Shown: positions 1 through 9,397 of the stretch, one piece after another
How the letters are laid out: the number at the start of each line of letters is the position of its first letter
Position numbering within the stretch: position 1 is the first letter of the stretch
From: JAVBOD01 sp031551045
GTDB lineage: Bacteria > Bacteroidota > Bacteroidia > Bacteroidales > UBA932
Reading direction: 5' to 3'
DNA: 34,122 nt
Assembly (NCBI GenBank): GCA_031551045.1
Contig: JAVBOD010000021.1
Coordinates: 1 to 34,122 of the forward strand
Notes under the pieces: model-generated
Told to the model about the DNA's origin: nothing
The model's database searches: none
What the model saw: only the letters and a program-made list of their open reading frames with translations
Program-made: the position numbers and the translations under genes

Positions 1-127
<127 letters not shown>

Positions 128-178
128 TTTGGAGCTGTAACTTGCTATAAGTTTTACTCTTTTGTTTTTCAATACTAT

Positions 179-210
179 AACCACTTCTGAGAAATCAGGA
201 GTGGTTTTTT
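179..210 (+). terminator. Intrinsic terminator directly after 16S rRNA
   Basis: A 12-bp stem (AACCACTTCTGA, 179-190, pairing with TCAGGAGTGGTT, 195-206, with one G.U pair) closes on a GAAA tetraloop and runs into six T (205-210). This is a textbook rho-independent terminator for + strand transcription coming out of the 16S. In a linked rrn operon this position would hold the start of the internal transcribed spacer, where a terminator would be counterproductive. Confidence 0.88.
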
Positions 211-233
211 ATTTATATTCCCTCGAAATTTTC

Positions 234-241
234 TACATTTG
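234..241 (+). promoter_or_regulatory. Candidate promoter -7 element for the transglutaminase-like gene pair
   Basis: TACATTTG matches the Bacteroidetes -7 consensus TAnnTTTG exactly and sits 24 bases after the 16S terminator. At the 19-base spacing the -33 position reads ATTT rather than TTTG, so only half of the consensus is present. Transcription would start near 247 and give a leader of about 125 bases that contains the palindrome at 282-313. Confidence 0.5.
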
Positions 242-281
242 TTGCCGGTGTATTTACAACGGTCACTTGGGCAATTTGTTT

Positions 282-313
282 AGATTTGACAAATTTCAAA
301 ATTTGTCAAATCT
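282..313. repeat. Perfect 15-bp palindrome in the leader of the first gene
   Basis: AGATTTGACAAATTT (282-296) and its exact reverse complement (299-313) are separated by two bases. No T-run follows on either strand, so it is not a simple terminator. It could be an RNA hairpin in the 5' leader or a binding site for a dimeric regulator. The 12-mer ATTTGTCAAATC inside it recurs at 9354-9365 in the leader region of the T9SS cargo gene. Confidence 0.75.
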
Positions 314-374
314 GCCAACGACTTTTGACTTCGTGTAAATATTGATGGAACAAGATAACCTAATTCAATTTATA

Positions 375-2342
375 ATGAAAAAAATATTTCTCTTATGGCT
401 GTTTGCATTGGCATGTTATGCATTGCAAGCGGAAGATATTCGGGCGCTTATCCAACAAGCGGGCGATGCTTCGAAGTATCCGGGGCAAGCCTGCGTGGTG
501 TTGATTGACAGTACCGGCGTGGAGGTGCAGGAAACGGGCCTGGGCTATTTCCGTTCGCGTACCGTCACTAAAATTTTAACCGAACAGGGCGGCCTCAGCC
601 AGCGTGTGGTAAAATTCGACTACGACCCTTTGACGGCTGCCATTGAAATTACCAAAGCGGTTATTTATCGTGCGGATGGAAGTGTTGAAAGTATCGATGT
701 AAAAAAAGTACAGGATTATCCCGCTCCGGCGCGTGCCATCTATTGGGGAGCGCGGCAAAAAATGGTGGAGTTCGGGCGGTTGGAACCGGGCGATGCCATT
801 GAAGTGGAAACCTATAAAAAGGGATTTACCTATGCATTGTTATTATGCCAATCGCAGGAAGACGAAAGTAATTATATCCCGCCGATGCGCGGCCATTTCT
901 ACGATATCGTTCCGTTTTGGACAACGTATCCCACGCTTCGCAAGGTATATCGCGTGGCGTTGCCCGAATCGAAAAACATGCAATATGATTTTTACAACGG
1001 AGAATGTGCCTCGTCCTTATATTTCGAGAACGAAAAAAAGGTTTACCTCTTCAGCAAAAATGATATTATGCCGTTCAAGGGCGAGCCGAATATGGTCGAT
1101 AATTTCGATGTGGCGCCGAAACTTTTCATGTCCACCAGCCCCGATTGGAAAGCAAAATCGCTGTGGTTTTATAAAGTGAATGAAGATTACGGCAGTTTCG
1201 ACCCGACGCCCGAAGTGCAGGCCAAGGTAAATGAGTTGACTAAAAATGCAAAAACGGAAATGGAAAAAGTCGCTATTCTTACGCACTGGGTGGCCGACAA
1301 TATGCGCTATTCCGGCATTTCGATGGGCGAGGGCGAAGGATTCACCTTACATAATACGGCGATGAATTACACCGACCGTTGCGGCGTGTGTAAAGACAAA
1401 GCCGCATTATTAATATCGATGTTACGCTGTGCGGGTTTCGAGGCCTATCCGGCGATGACGATGGCGGGTTCGCGCATTGAAAAAATTCCGGCCGACCATT
1501 TCAATCACAGTGTGAGTGTGGTGAAATTGTCCGACGGTAAATATCATCTTTTAGACCCCACGTGGGTGCCTTTTGTGCGCGAGTTGTGGTCGAGCGCCGA
1601 ACAGCAGCAAAATTATTTAATGGGCGTGCCCGAAGGCGCCGGTTTAATGGAAACGCCTGTCTCTCCGGCCGAAAATCATTACGTGCGTATCACGGCAAAA
1701 TCGAACATTGACAAAAACGGCACGTTGACCGGCGAGTTTACGATTACCGCTGAAGGCCAGTCGGACGCCAATGTGCGCCGTCCGTTCACCGGCGGATTTA
1801 TGAGCGATTGGAAAACGGCGATGGAACGCGAACTGCTGAATGTGTCGCCCAATGCGCGATTGGTAAGTGTCGATTATGGAAAAGACCCGAAAAATTATCA
1901 GGCAGCACCGATTAAAATTACGATGAAATATGTGATTCCGAATTATGCCGTTGTGGGCAAAGGCGAAATGATTTTCACGCCTTTCACCGTAAATAATTTA
2001 TACAATGGTGCGAAAAGTTATTTGCGGATTAATACCTCGTTGGAAAAACGCGCGTATGGCTTTAAAGATGCCTGTTCGCGCATGGTGGAACTGAAAGAAA
2101 CAATTACGTTGCCGGCCGGATATAAGGTCGTGCAAAGTGGTTGGAAAAAAGATTTGCAAGGAGTTGCCGCCGACTTCAACGGAAGTTTAACACAACAAGG
2201 GAATACCTTGGAATTTTATAATAAAGTAGTGTTGAAAAAACGGGTGTACGAAGCATCGGATTGGGATTCGTTCCGTGCAGCAGTGGAAGCACAAAAAAGA
2301 TTTGTGTACGCTCCGGTGATAGTAAGAAACCAACAATATTGA
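375..2342 (+). CDS. Exported DUF3857 / transglutaminase-like protein (intact catalytic triad)
   Basis: A 655-residue protein with a clear signal peptide (about residues 1-20, ending ALQA before EDIR), which is why ATG 375 is chosen over the in-frame TTG 342 and ATG 345. The N-terminal half fits the DUF3857 fold. The middle is a transglutaminase core with GVCKDKA carrying Cys339, His378 in the NHSVSV segment, and Asp394 in LLDPTW, in the order expected for the Cys-His-Asp triad. The C-terminal ~200 residues fit the beta-rich DUF3858 region. Proteins of this architecture are widespread in Bacteroidetes, usually periplasmic or surface-exposed, with substrates mostly unknown; protease or amidase-like activity is as likely as crosslinking. 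It precedes a paralog lacking the triad by 84 bases, and both are probably on one transcript starting near 247. Confidence 0.9.
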   Translation: MKKIFLLWLFALACYALQAEDIRALIQQAGDASKYPGQACVVLIDSTGVEVQETGLGYFRSRTVTKILTEQGGLSQRVVKFDYDPLTAAIEITKAVIYRADGSVESIDVKKVQDYPAPARAIYWGARQKMVEFGRLEPGDAIEVETYKKGFTYALLLCQSQEDESNYIPPMRGHFYDIVPFWTTYPTLRKVYRVALPESKNMQYDFYNGECASSLYFENEKKVYLFSKNDIMPFKGEPNMVDNFDVAPKLFMSTSPDWKAKSLWFYKVNEDYGSFDPTPEVQAKVNELTKNAKTEMEKVAILTHWVADNMRYSGISMGEGEGFTLHNTAMNYTDRCGVCKDKAALLISMLRCAGFEAYPAMTMAGSRIEKIPADHFNHSVSVVKLSDGKYHLLDPTWVPFVRELWSSAEQQQNYLMGVPEGAGLMETPVSPAENHYVRITAKSNIDKNGTLTGEFTITAEGQSDANVRRPFTGGFMSDWKTAMERELLNVSPNARLVSVDYGKDPKNYQAAPIKITMKYVIPNYAVVGKGEMIFTPFTVNNLYNGAKSYLRINTSLEKRAYGFKDACSRMVELKETITLPAGYKVVQSGWKKDLQGVAADFNGSLTQQGNTLEFYNKVVLKKRVYEASDWDSFRAAVEAQKRFVYAPVIVRNQQY

Positions 2343-2426
2343 AACTATAATATTTAACTACGGAGGCACAGAGGATACAAAACAATAATCTGTGAAAATC
2401 TGTGGATCAAACTTGAAATTTTATTT

Positions 2427-4136
2427 ATGAAAACATTCAAATATATTTTATTGATAACCGTTTGTTTAGTGGTAACAGCAGTTTATGCGCAACCGTCCGA
2501 AGCCGATTTTATTAAAATCAGTAAGGAATATACGCTTCATGCAGACGGAAGTTCCGATATGCATTATCAAAAACAAGTAAAACTGAATACGCATATATCT
2601 TTTAACTCGCTTTACGGCGAAACATTTATTGTCTATAATCCGCAGCATCAAAAGGTGGTGATTAATCATTGCTATACCATTCAACAGGATGGAAAACGCA
2701 TTGAAGCGCCCGGCAATGCATTCAATGAAGTATTGCCTTCGTTTGCGGCCAACGCACCGGCTTATAATCATTTGCGCGAATTGGTAGTAACGCATACCGG
2801 CTTGGAAATTGGCGCTACTGTTTATTTGGATTATACGATTCATACATCGGCCGGCTATTGTGACGGAGTAACAGCGAACGAAATTATGCAGGAGAATTCG
2901 CCTGTGAAAGAATATATAATTTCGGCAGAGGCGCCTGCGGGCACGGAGATTTTTTATAATCAGTATAACTGCCCGGAGCCTACAAAGCAAGGAAATAAAT
3001 TAACATGGACAATGAAAAATGTGCCCGCAGCCCCGCGCGAAGCGTGGCAGGCGGCTGATGGCCGGCAGGCGCCCCGCGTGACATTCACGACAGTGCCAAA
3101 CGACCGCATGTTGGCGCAATTGGCGGCACAAATTACGGCGCCGGGAACTTCTATCAAAAAGAAAACGGCGGAGCTGGCGGCAGGGGAGAAGGACGCTCAA
3201 AAGAAAGCAGCCAACATAATTTCGTTTGTGCAGAATGGCATTTCTACGGTGAATATTCCATTGGAATATAACGGCTATAAATTCCGTCCGGTGGATGAAG
3301 TTTATCGCACAGCCTACGGAACGCCTGTGGAAAAAGCGGCTTTGCTGGCTGCGATGCTTTCCGAAGCGGGAATCGATGCGAAATGCGCGATAGCAGTGCC
3401 TGCATTTTTACAAAAAGACAATATGCACGCAGCGCTTTGGATGTGTGCTGCGAACGAGTTTCCGGTATCTATGGAAATCAACAATATGCCTTCCTATGCT
3501 TCGCCGGTGCGTGAAGGAACATACGGGTGGAATGATATGGACAAGTTGTGTTATGCTTTGGAGAAAGGAACTATCCTGCCATTGCCGCAGGTGATGCAAA
3601 GTGTGGCGGTGCAATATAATTATACTATTTCCGAAGTCAAAAATGATAAAAAAGAATTAACGTTAGATGCGGAAAAATCCGGTTACTATGGTGTAACGGT
3701 TACGGGTGGACGATTAGATACTTTACGGAATGAATCCGGAAAAACATCTTTATCGTTAATAAAAAACGACAATTATTACACGGCCGCCTTACCCTCGTCG
3801 AATGCCGGTGTCGATAGTTGGGGTATTCGTTCGTTGAGCGGCGAACCGCGCAAAACGATGTTAGAAATTCTTGCGCCGGTAAATGAGCGTTACGTGTACA
3901 CGTTTACTATTCCCGCCGGATTCCAATGTTCCCAGAAAGACATCGATATTAAAAAAGAGAAAAAGATAGGAAATATACAAATTTCCTATAAAACGGATGC
4001 CGCGGCAAATACCTTGACCGTTACGCGCAGCATTCAATTGAATCAACGGATACTATCTCCGGCCGATTATAAAGATTTTAAAGAATTGATGGATGCCTGG
4101 AATACGCCGGCGTATCGTATGGTATTGGTGAAATAA
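2427..4136 (+). CDS. Exported DUF3857 / transglutaminase-like protein, catalytically degenerate
   Basis: A 569-residue protein with a signal peptide (about 1-21, cut after VYA). It is a shorter relative of the upstream protein: a DUF3857-like N-terminal half is followed by a transglutaminase-like region. Where the first protein has GVCKDKAALL with its catalytic Cys, this one reads GTPVEKAALL, so the Cys is replaced by Pro. The downstream His (NHSVSV) and Asp (LLDPTW) motifs are also not recognisable. It is therefore probably a non-enzymatic partner or binding protein. The 84-base gap before it contains an imperfect direct repeat (ATCTGTGAAAATCTGTGG) and no obvious promoter. It converges with the - strand beta-barrel gene, leaving 17 bases between stop codons. 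Confidence 0.88.
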   Translation: MKTFKYILLITVCLVVTAVYAQPSEADFIKISKEYTLHADGSSDMHYQKQVKLNTHISFNSLYGETFIVYNPQHQKVVINHCYTIQQDGKRIEAPGNAFNEVLPSFAANAPAYNHLRELVVTHTGLEIGATVYLDYTIHTSAGYCDGVTANEIMQENSPVKEYIISAEAPAGTEIFYNQYNCPEPTKQGNKLTWTMKNVPAAPREAWQAADGRQAPRVTFTTVPNDRMLAQLAAQITAPGTSIKKKTAELAAGEKDAQKKAANIISFVQNGISTVNIPLEYNGYKFRPVDEVYRTAYGTPVEKAALLAAMLSEAGIDAKCAIAVPAFLQKDNMHAALWMCAANEFPVSMEINNMPSYASPVREGTYGWNDMDKLCYALEKGTILPLPQVMQSVAVQYNYTISEVKNDKKELTLDAEKSGYYGVTVTGGRLDTLRNESGKTSLSLIKNDNYYTAALPSSNAGVDSWGIRSLSGEPRKTMLEILAPVNERYVYTFTIPAGFQCSQKDIDIKKEKKIGNIQISYKTDAAANTLTVTRSIQLNQRILSPADYKDFKELMDAWNTPAYRMVLVK

Positions 4137-4153
4137 TTAGATGCTTACCGGTA

Positions 4154-5065
4154 CTATTTCTGAAATCGTATGGTAGCGGGAGGGCGTGGTATTACCAATC
4201 CGCGGTGCGATTTGCCGAATCCTCTTGCCTCTTTTTCATTTATTAGCGGAAAAGCCACCCGCAAGGTGATGCCCGTTGCCAACGTGCGCAGGCTATTACT
4301 CATATTGAGAATGCCGGCATGGGAATGGCTCCGGGGAGTTTCGGGGAGATAGCCTACCAAAGGCGCTTGGCGTTTATCGTTCCGTATATCGTTCAACCCG
4401 TAGTCGAGATAGTAGCCGACATAGAGTAGCCATTTGTCCAGCGAGAATTTCGCTCCCAATTCGAGCGATGCCATAAAAGATATGTTTAGCTTCAACGCGG
4501 CGTTTTCTTCGTTCGTGGTGTAATCGCCAAAGCCGTAACTGTAAAGGCTGTCGTAACGCACATTCGTACTGGGGAAATAAGCATCGGTGGAATAATTTCC
4601 TTGGGCCGTATAGTCGGCCGACAGGGGAATTCCTATTTTCACACCGGTGGAAGCATAAAATGCCGTGGCTCCCCGTGTTTGGTAATGTATCATCAGGGGA
4701 ATGGTCAACATCGAGGCGCGCTGCCGTTCTTCGTAATAATGGTAGGTATAGGAAAAGATGAAATCCGTAGGATTTATCACATTCGCCGTGCGTTCCGCGC
4801 TGGTCGCCGTATATTCATGAAGCGTTGTTGTGGCATTATAAAGGGTGAAATTGACGCCTGTTCCGATTCCCCAATGGGGGTTGACGAAGAAATGCAAACC
4901 GCCGCCCACTACGGGGCCGAAGCCCGGCTTTTGCCCTCCGGAGGTAGGGTTGTATTGCAACGACGATAGCCCGCCTCCTCCGTTAATCGAAAGTTCAATG
5001 TGTGATTGCGCTTGTGTAGCAAGAGGCAGACACAGTATGCAAAAGATTAATAAACGATTTCTCAT
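4154..5065 (-). CDS. Outer-membrane beta-barrel protein
   Basis: About 303 residues from the ATG at 5065, chosen because it begins a clean signal peptide (MRNRLLIFCILCLPLATQAQ); an earlier ATG at 5089 would add eight residues and overlap the upstream gene. The mature protein has alternating hydrophobic strands, a Gly-rich first strand (INGGGGLSSLQY), the segment GGLHFFVNPHWGIGTGVNF, and many Tyr/Thr strands, as in OMP_b-brl / PorT-like barrels. It starts 10 bases after the stop of the T9SS cargo gene and is surely cotranscribed with it, suggesting a role in anchoring or passage of that protein. The specific function is not known, and it does not look like PorP/SprF. Confidence 0.82.
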   Translation of the reverse strand: MRNRLLIFCILCLPLATQAQSHIELSINGGGGLSSLQYNPTSGGQKPGFGPVVGGGLHFFVNPHWGIGTGVNFTLYNATTTLHEYTATSAERTANVINPTDFIFSYTYHYYEERQRASMLTIPLMIHYQTRGATAFYASTGVKIGIPLSADYTAQGNYSTDAYFPSTNVRYDSLYSYGFGDYTTNEENAALKLNISFMASLELGAKFSLDKWLLYVGYYLDYGLNDIRNDKRQAPLVGYLPETPRSHSHAGILNMSNSLRTLATGITLRVAFPLINEKEARGFGKSHRGLVIPRPPATIRFQK

Positions 5066-5075
5066 ACCTTCCGTT

Positions 5076-8000
5076 TTATTGTACCACAATAGTTGTGTTT
5101 CGTACCATCCCGCTTTTTGTTTTCAATTGCAATAAATAATAACCCGCATTATCAGGCGCCGCTACCATCATTACTGTTTGCGTACTGCGGTATTGTTTCC
5201 GCAATCCGCCGCTCAAGTCATAAATATTGATTTCAAATTCGCCCATCGAGGCATCCATTCCCGTTTGCACGGTCAGCATTTGTCCTCGTCCGGCCGGATT
5301 CGGAAATACTAAGAACGGCAATGCTTCCGGTGTCGGAGAAGGAGCCAGTGTAAACGGGCACACCTCCATCTCATCGTCGGTGTCGGTAAGCATTTTGCAC
5401 GAATAAATATCGTTGCTGTTCATTTCCGAAGCCGGCACTTGATAATAGGGGCGGGTTACTCCGGGCATGGGCACGCCGTTTTTGTACCATTGGTATTGCA
5501 CAAAGGTGTATCCTCCGTTATAGGCGGGATTATTATCGACCGTAGGCACATCGGGCCATTGGAAAGTGATAATGTTGAGACACGGCCTGGGAATTACCGT
5601 AATAACCGCCGTGCTGCTGATAACGGTGTTGCACTCTCCTTCGACAAGCACACGGTAACTTCCGGAATCGGCAACATGCACCTTGTTAATCGTATAGCTG
5701 GTATTGGTAGCGCCGGGAAGGTCGCCCCAACCGGTATCATTCCATTTTTGCCATTGATGGCTGTTTGCGTGCGTCGTTGCTACATTCAGCGTATGGGCAT
5801 CGCCGGCATTCACCGTCGCTCCGGCCGGCTGTGTCGTAATCGCTGTAGCAGCCCTTACTTGCACGGTTTCAACGACCGGATACAGGCGACCGGCAGCATC
5901 TATAACGGAACAGGTAATTTGTGCCTCTCCTGAAAAAGTGAGCGACCAGGTGATGTTTGTCGTGTTGGTTTGACCGGAAGCGGATCCGGCATTTGACGGA
6001 GAGATGCTCCAACGGTAACCGGAAGCGCCTATGTAGGACTTGGTGGAAAAAGTGGTCGTCGTCCCGGCACATGGATTTAGATCGGATGCTGTAAGCGGCT
6101 TGGGCGACAGTATTACCGCCAAAGCCGGCGAATAGTCGGAAAATCCGCAGCTGTTATCGTTCTTTCGCCCCCTGTAGCTGATGAGTACTTGCCCTGCATA
6201 GTTGTGATCGCTGTCTCCGTTCCAATGGACAGTCGCTGTATTTCTGTTAGGAATGATTGTTCCTGCAATGGACGGAAGGATTCGCCACTCGTAATCATCC
6301 CAGCCCGGGTCTGCCGTATAGGTGGACGATGGTACGTTCCATGCTAACGAAGCAGCGCCTGAAGGGCTTGCCGGGTTTTCCGGACGGGAAGTCACCGTCA
6401 GGTGAATGGATTCCGACTGCAAGGGCGAGTGGTAGTTATTTAATCCTTCATAGTATAGGGCAATGCCGGTATTGCCGGCGTTTTTACTCAATGTTACGCA
6501 AGCCTCGTTGCCATTTGCTTCCAAATGTCCGGCGCTGGCCGGCCGTAACACCCAGGTGAAATCGCTGACCATATCCGTATAAGGCGGCGCCGTGAAACAA
6601 GTACGGACTCCGTCGCACACATTAGGCGGGCCTTCGGGCGCTGTCACCGGAAACGAAAAATATAACGGAAGCGCCTCTGCTCCCCATGCTCCGCATGTAT
6701 TTCTTAACCTATACGTAATGGGATATTTTCCGAGTAGGTTTTCTCCCCAACTAACTGTTACCTCGTTTCCATGATGGTCGTATGAAGACAGTGTCCCGAC
6801 GCCGGCCGGGAAAATCCATTCTATCTCGGCGGAAGTCGGATTTTCGGCATAAAAAGTAGCCGGTATCGTTATGTCGGTTATTTTGTTTGGCCCGGTCGGC
6901 GTGGCCGGACGTCCGATATCCTGTATTAACTGTACCGTAAGGGCTTGCGATATATTGATCGAACTGTCGGACATCCGAATGCCGTATGTCAGATGTGCCG
7001 GAGAGGGCCAGAAATGCGGCAACCATTCTATTTCAACCGTGCTTCCTTTATTGCCTGTTACAGATTTGATCAGGCCGGCTGCCGTCGGATGGATAATCCA
7101 GACAACCGTATCGGCGGCCGTTAAATTCACGGAGCCCGGTACCTGGTAAACTGCGGAAGTCCCGATGCACAAATTATTGTTGCCGACAGGGGCATCCAAC
7201 GAATTTTCGACATTTTGGTAGCGGAACAAAATGGCCGATTTGAAAGGAGGAAGAGTAATGGAGCCGATATATATCGTACTGTCGAATGCCATGTAAGTAT
7301 GTTCCAGCAAGACAACCGAGTCTTTCGTGGTAGGGTTGCACACGAGGAGCGTATATTCGCTGTGGGAATTGGCTCCCGATAGCGCGTACGGAACCGGTTC
7401 GGCACGGCTGTGAAGATCGAAATCCGTTTTAACGGTCCATTCTATCCGGTCGTTGATTAACCCGTTGCGTGTTTCGGCAAAGAACCGGCTGAAAGGAACG
7501 CTGATATAATTGCTGTCAATGTAGTTCGTATGAATCAGCACGTCCGGTTTAACAATACTCATATAATAACCGAAATATCCGTCCTGATACATACTGTTTC
7601 TCCGTACATCGTTTTGTGAAACCAGCGATGCTTCATCATATTCGTCGTCCTGGGCGGAGATACTCGCGATATTATTATCATAAAACACATTGTCATGAAC
7701 CGTGCAGTGAGCGGAGCCATGCAGGAAAACGCCGCCTCCGCTATGCGCCACGGTATTGCCTTTGACGGTAACATAATCTATTCCGTCGTCCAGATAAATT
7801 CCATGTCTCCAATAGTAGGTATTGTTTTTCATGGAGGTTCCGTCGGCATTGCCCACCGTATTCAAGACTACGTTGTCGATGATTTGAATATTGCTTATGA
7901 CACCCGGCGGAATATCGGGATGTGAGCAAACATATATTCCTCCGCCATCCGATAGATTCAACAGCGTGTGGGTTACTACATTGTTCTTAATTAATAAGTT

Positions 8001-9224
8001 TTGGGAAAAGTAGGCCATAATTCCGTCATAACCGATGCTGTCAACGCTGTTTTCGGTAATTTCGCAATGATTGTTCAGCACATCGTTGTTAGTGAGCATG
8101 CCCAAGGCAATACCGTGACACCAGCCGCTTTGCCCGCCGTCTAAAGACATCGCGATGCGGCGGACTGTATTTTTATGGATACGGGAATGGAGGAGGTTTC
8201 CCAAATCGATGCCAAGGTGTTCCATGTCGGAGATCGTATTTTCTACTATCCGGCACTCCTCAAAATCGCCGACGCTAATGCCCGCCCAGCAATTGTCGAG
8301 CGTAGTGTTCCGTATTTCTATGTCTTTGCCATGGCGGACGTAGATGGCATAATCTCCGTAGTATTGAAAATGAAGGTTTTCGATAACCATGTAACAGGTA
8401 TTGGTTCTCGAACAATCTATTTTTATCCCGTAGTTGTTCGCCGTGTATTCAATCAGTTGTTCATTCGGGTTGTCGGTTGTCCATAAGATGAGCGAACCGT
8501 CCGATTTGTCGTACACAAATTCTCCGATGGTATCCAACGCATTGATATGGTTCTGGAAAAAATATCCGCATCCGCGGCTGGGCTTGAATCCGTCATTCTC
8601 TCCGAACTTGTCGATACGCCCGTCGCTGTATGAATAAGAGACCGTGTCGCGGCGAATGGCAAATTCTTCCGCTTTATACGCTACCGTGGCGCCGTTCCAA
8701 TAGCCTTCCGGGAAAAGTAAGGTGTTGTCTTGAAAGCCTCCGTAATAGAAATGAGTCACCGTACGGTAGCCATGGTTTGGGAATCGTGCCGGATAAAATT
8801 TTGTCCCGTTAATAAACAGCATATTGAGAAAGCCGGGACGGGTCGGGACATGCGCCCTCCACATATTTTCCCCGATTTGTTCCCATTCTGTTATCTGCCG
8901 GGCTCCGGTGATAACGGGCGCTTCTCCCGCTCCATAAGCTCCAAACGTGATGGGATTACTTTCGGCGCCGTTCACGTTCCGAACATTAATCGAACCATTA
9001 TAAATCCCTCCGCGTTCGAACAGCACGGCATTACCCGGCCCTAAAGAGGGTATTAGCTGATTTACTTTGCGAATAGTTGCCCAGGCGGTAGCTTCGCTGG
9101 TTCCGTCGTTATTGTCGTCTCCGGAGATAGAAGACACGTAATAGGTTTGGGCTTGGAGGATTCCGAGGTGGAATAATAGAAACCCAAGCAAGGAAATCCT
9201 GAGAGCATATCGCTTACTAAACAT
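5076..9224 (-). CDS. Large T9SS-secreted beta-helix protein with PKD/Ig-like repeats
   Basis: A 1382-residue protein with a signal peptide (about 1-25, GILQAQ). Roughly residues 26-640 form a right-handed parallel beta-helix of the pectate-lyase/PbH1 type, with repeated N-x-V/I-x-x-N/D rungs clearest at about 300-520. From about 685 to 1130 there are five PKD-like modules sharing a W-x(2,3)-P-x-x-A/V-G pattern, then an Ig-like module (about 1131-1212), another Ig-like module (about 1215-1295), and a C-terminal T9SS type A sorting domain (from FLVFPNPAGRGQ near 1305 to RNTTIVVQ). It is thus predicted to cross the outer membrane by the type IX system and be attached to the surface or released. 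Beta-helix proteins often bind, cleave or epimerise polysaccharides; its position behind an exopolysaccharide operon fits this, but no catalytic residues can be assigned. Confidence 0.87.
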   Translation of the reverse strand: MFSKRYALRISLLGFLLFHLGILQAQTYYVSSISGDDNNDGTSEATAWATIRKVNQLIPSLGPGNAVLFERGGIYNGSINVRNVNGAESNPITFGAYGAGEAPVITGARQITEWEQIGENMWRAHVPTRPGFLNMLFINGTKFYPARFPNHGYRTVTHFYYGGFQDNTLLFPEGYWNGATVAYKAEEFAIRRDTVSYSYSDGRIDKFGENDGFKPSRGCGYFFQNHINALDTIGEFVYDKSDGSLILWTTDNPNEQLIEYTANNYGIKIDCSRTNTCYMVIENLHFQYYGDYAIYVRHGKDIEIRNTTLDNCWAGISVGDFEECRIVENTISDMEHLGIDLGNLLHSRIHKNTVRRIAMSLDGGQSGWCHGIALGMLTNNDVLNNHCEITENSVDSIGYDGIMAYFSQNLLIKNNVVTHTLLNLSDGGGIYVCSHPDIPPGVISNIQIIDNVVLNTVGNADGTSMKNNTYYWRHGIYLDDGIDYVTVKGNTVAHSGGGVFLHGSAHCTVHDNVFYDNNIASISAQDDEYDEASLVSQNDVRRNSMYQDGYFGYYMSIVKPDVLIHTNYIDSNYISVPFSRFFAETRNGLINDRIEWTVKTDFDLHSRAEPVPYALSGANSHSEYTLLVCNPTTKDSVVLLEHTYMAFDSTIYIGSITLPPFKSAILFRYQNVENSLDAPVGNNNLCIGTSAVYQVPGSVNLTAADTVVWIIHPTAAGLIKSVTGNKGSTVEIEWLPHFWPSPAHLTYGIRMSDSSINISQALTVQLIQDIGRPATPTGPNKITDITIPATFYAENPTSAEIEWIFPAGVGTLSSYDHHGNEVTVSWGENLLGKYPITYRLRNTCGAWGAEALPLYFSFPVTAPEGPPNVCDGVRTCFTAPPYTDMVSDFTWVLRPASAGHLEANGNEACVTLSKNAGNTGIALYYEGLNNYHSPLQSESIHLTVTSRPENPASPSGAASLAWNVPSSTYTADPGWDDYEWRILPSIAGTIIPNRNTATVHWNGDSDHNYAGQVLISYRGRKNDNSCGFSDYSPALAVILSPKPLTASDLNPCAGTTTTFSTKSYIGASGYRWSISPSNAGSASGQTNTTNITWSLTFSGEAQITCSVIDAAGRLYPVVETVQVRAATAITTQPAGATVNAGDAHTLNVATTHANSHQWQKWNDTGWGDLPGATNTSYTINKVHVADSGSYRVLVEGECNTVISSTAVITVIPRPCLNIITFQWPDVPTVDNNPAYNGGYTFVQYQWYKNGVPMPGVTRPYYQVPASEMNSNDIYSCKMLTDTDDEMEVCPFTLAPSPTPEALPFLVFPNPAGRGQMLTVQTGMDASMGEFEINIYDLSGGLRKQYRSTQTVMMVAAPDNAGYYLLQLKTKSGMVRNTTIVVQ

Positions 9225-9311
9225 ATGTCGTTATGATGATTGTTTTACAAATCCCGTTGATGTAATACCAATATGAACCACCTTTTAATCCAATCTATTT
9301 CCGGTATAATG

Positions 9312-9367
9312 CCGATGCTACAAATGTTTAGGCCAATGTAATTGGACTATTACATTTGTCAAATCGG
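9312..9367. repeat. Long nested inverted repeat in the leader of the T9SS cargo gene
   Basis: Three paired blocks nest symmetrically: CCGAT (9312-9316) with ATCGG (9363-9367), ACAAATGT (9320-9327) with ACATTTGT (9352-9359), and CCAAT (9333-9337) with ATTGG (9341-9345). The first two blocks are separated by exactly three bases on each side. If transcription starts near 9380 it lies in the 5' leader on the - strand. It also contains ATTTGTCAAATC, shared with the palindrome at 282-313. Confidence 0.6.
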
Positions 9368-9388
9368 TATAATCAACTTATTCAGGCA

Positions 9389-9396
9389 CAAATATA
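9389..9396 (-). promoter_or_regulatory. Candidate promoter -7 element of the T9SS cargo/barrel gene pair
   Basis: On the - strand this reads TATATTTG, an exact match to TAnnTTTG, placed just after the U-tract of the operon terminator. No TTTG is found at the expected -33 position. The predicted leader is about 155 bases. Confidence 0.45.
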
Positions 9397-9397
9397 T

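Noticed and set aside
2343..2426. Imperfect repeat ATCTGTGAAAATCTGTGG and ACGGAGGCACAGAGG as a repeat family
   Set aside because: Only one short occurrence in the window; it resembles common intergenic sequence but cannot be called a repeat element here.
5439..5933. 164-codon + strand open frame
   Set aside because: Antisense shadow of the C-terminal repeats of the T9SS cargo gene.
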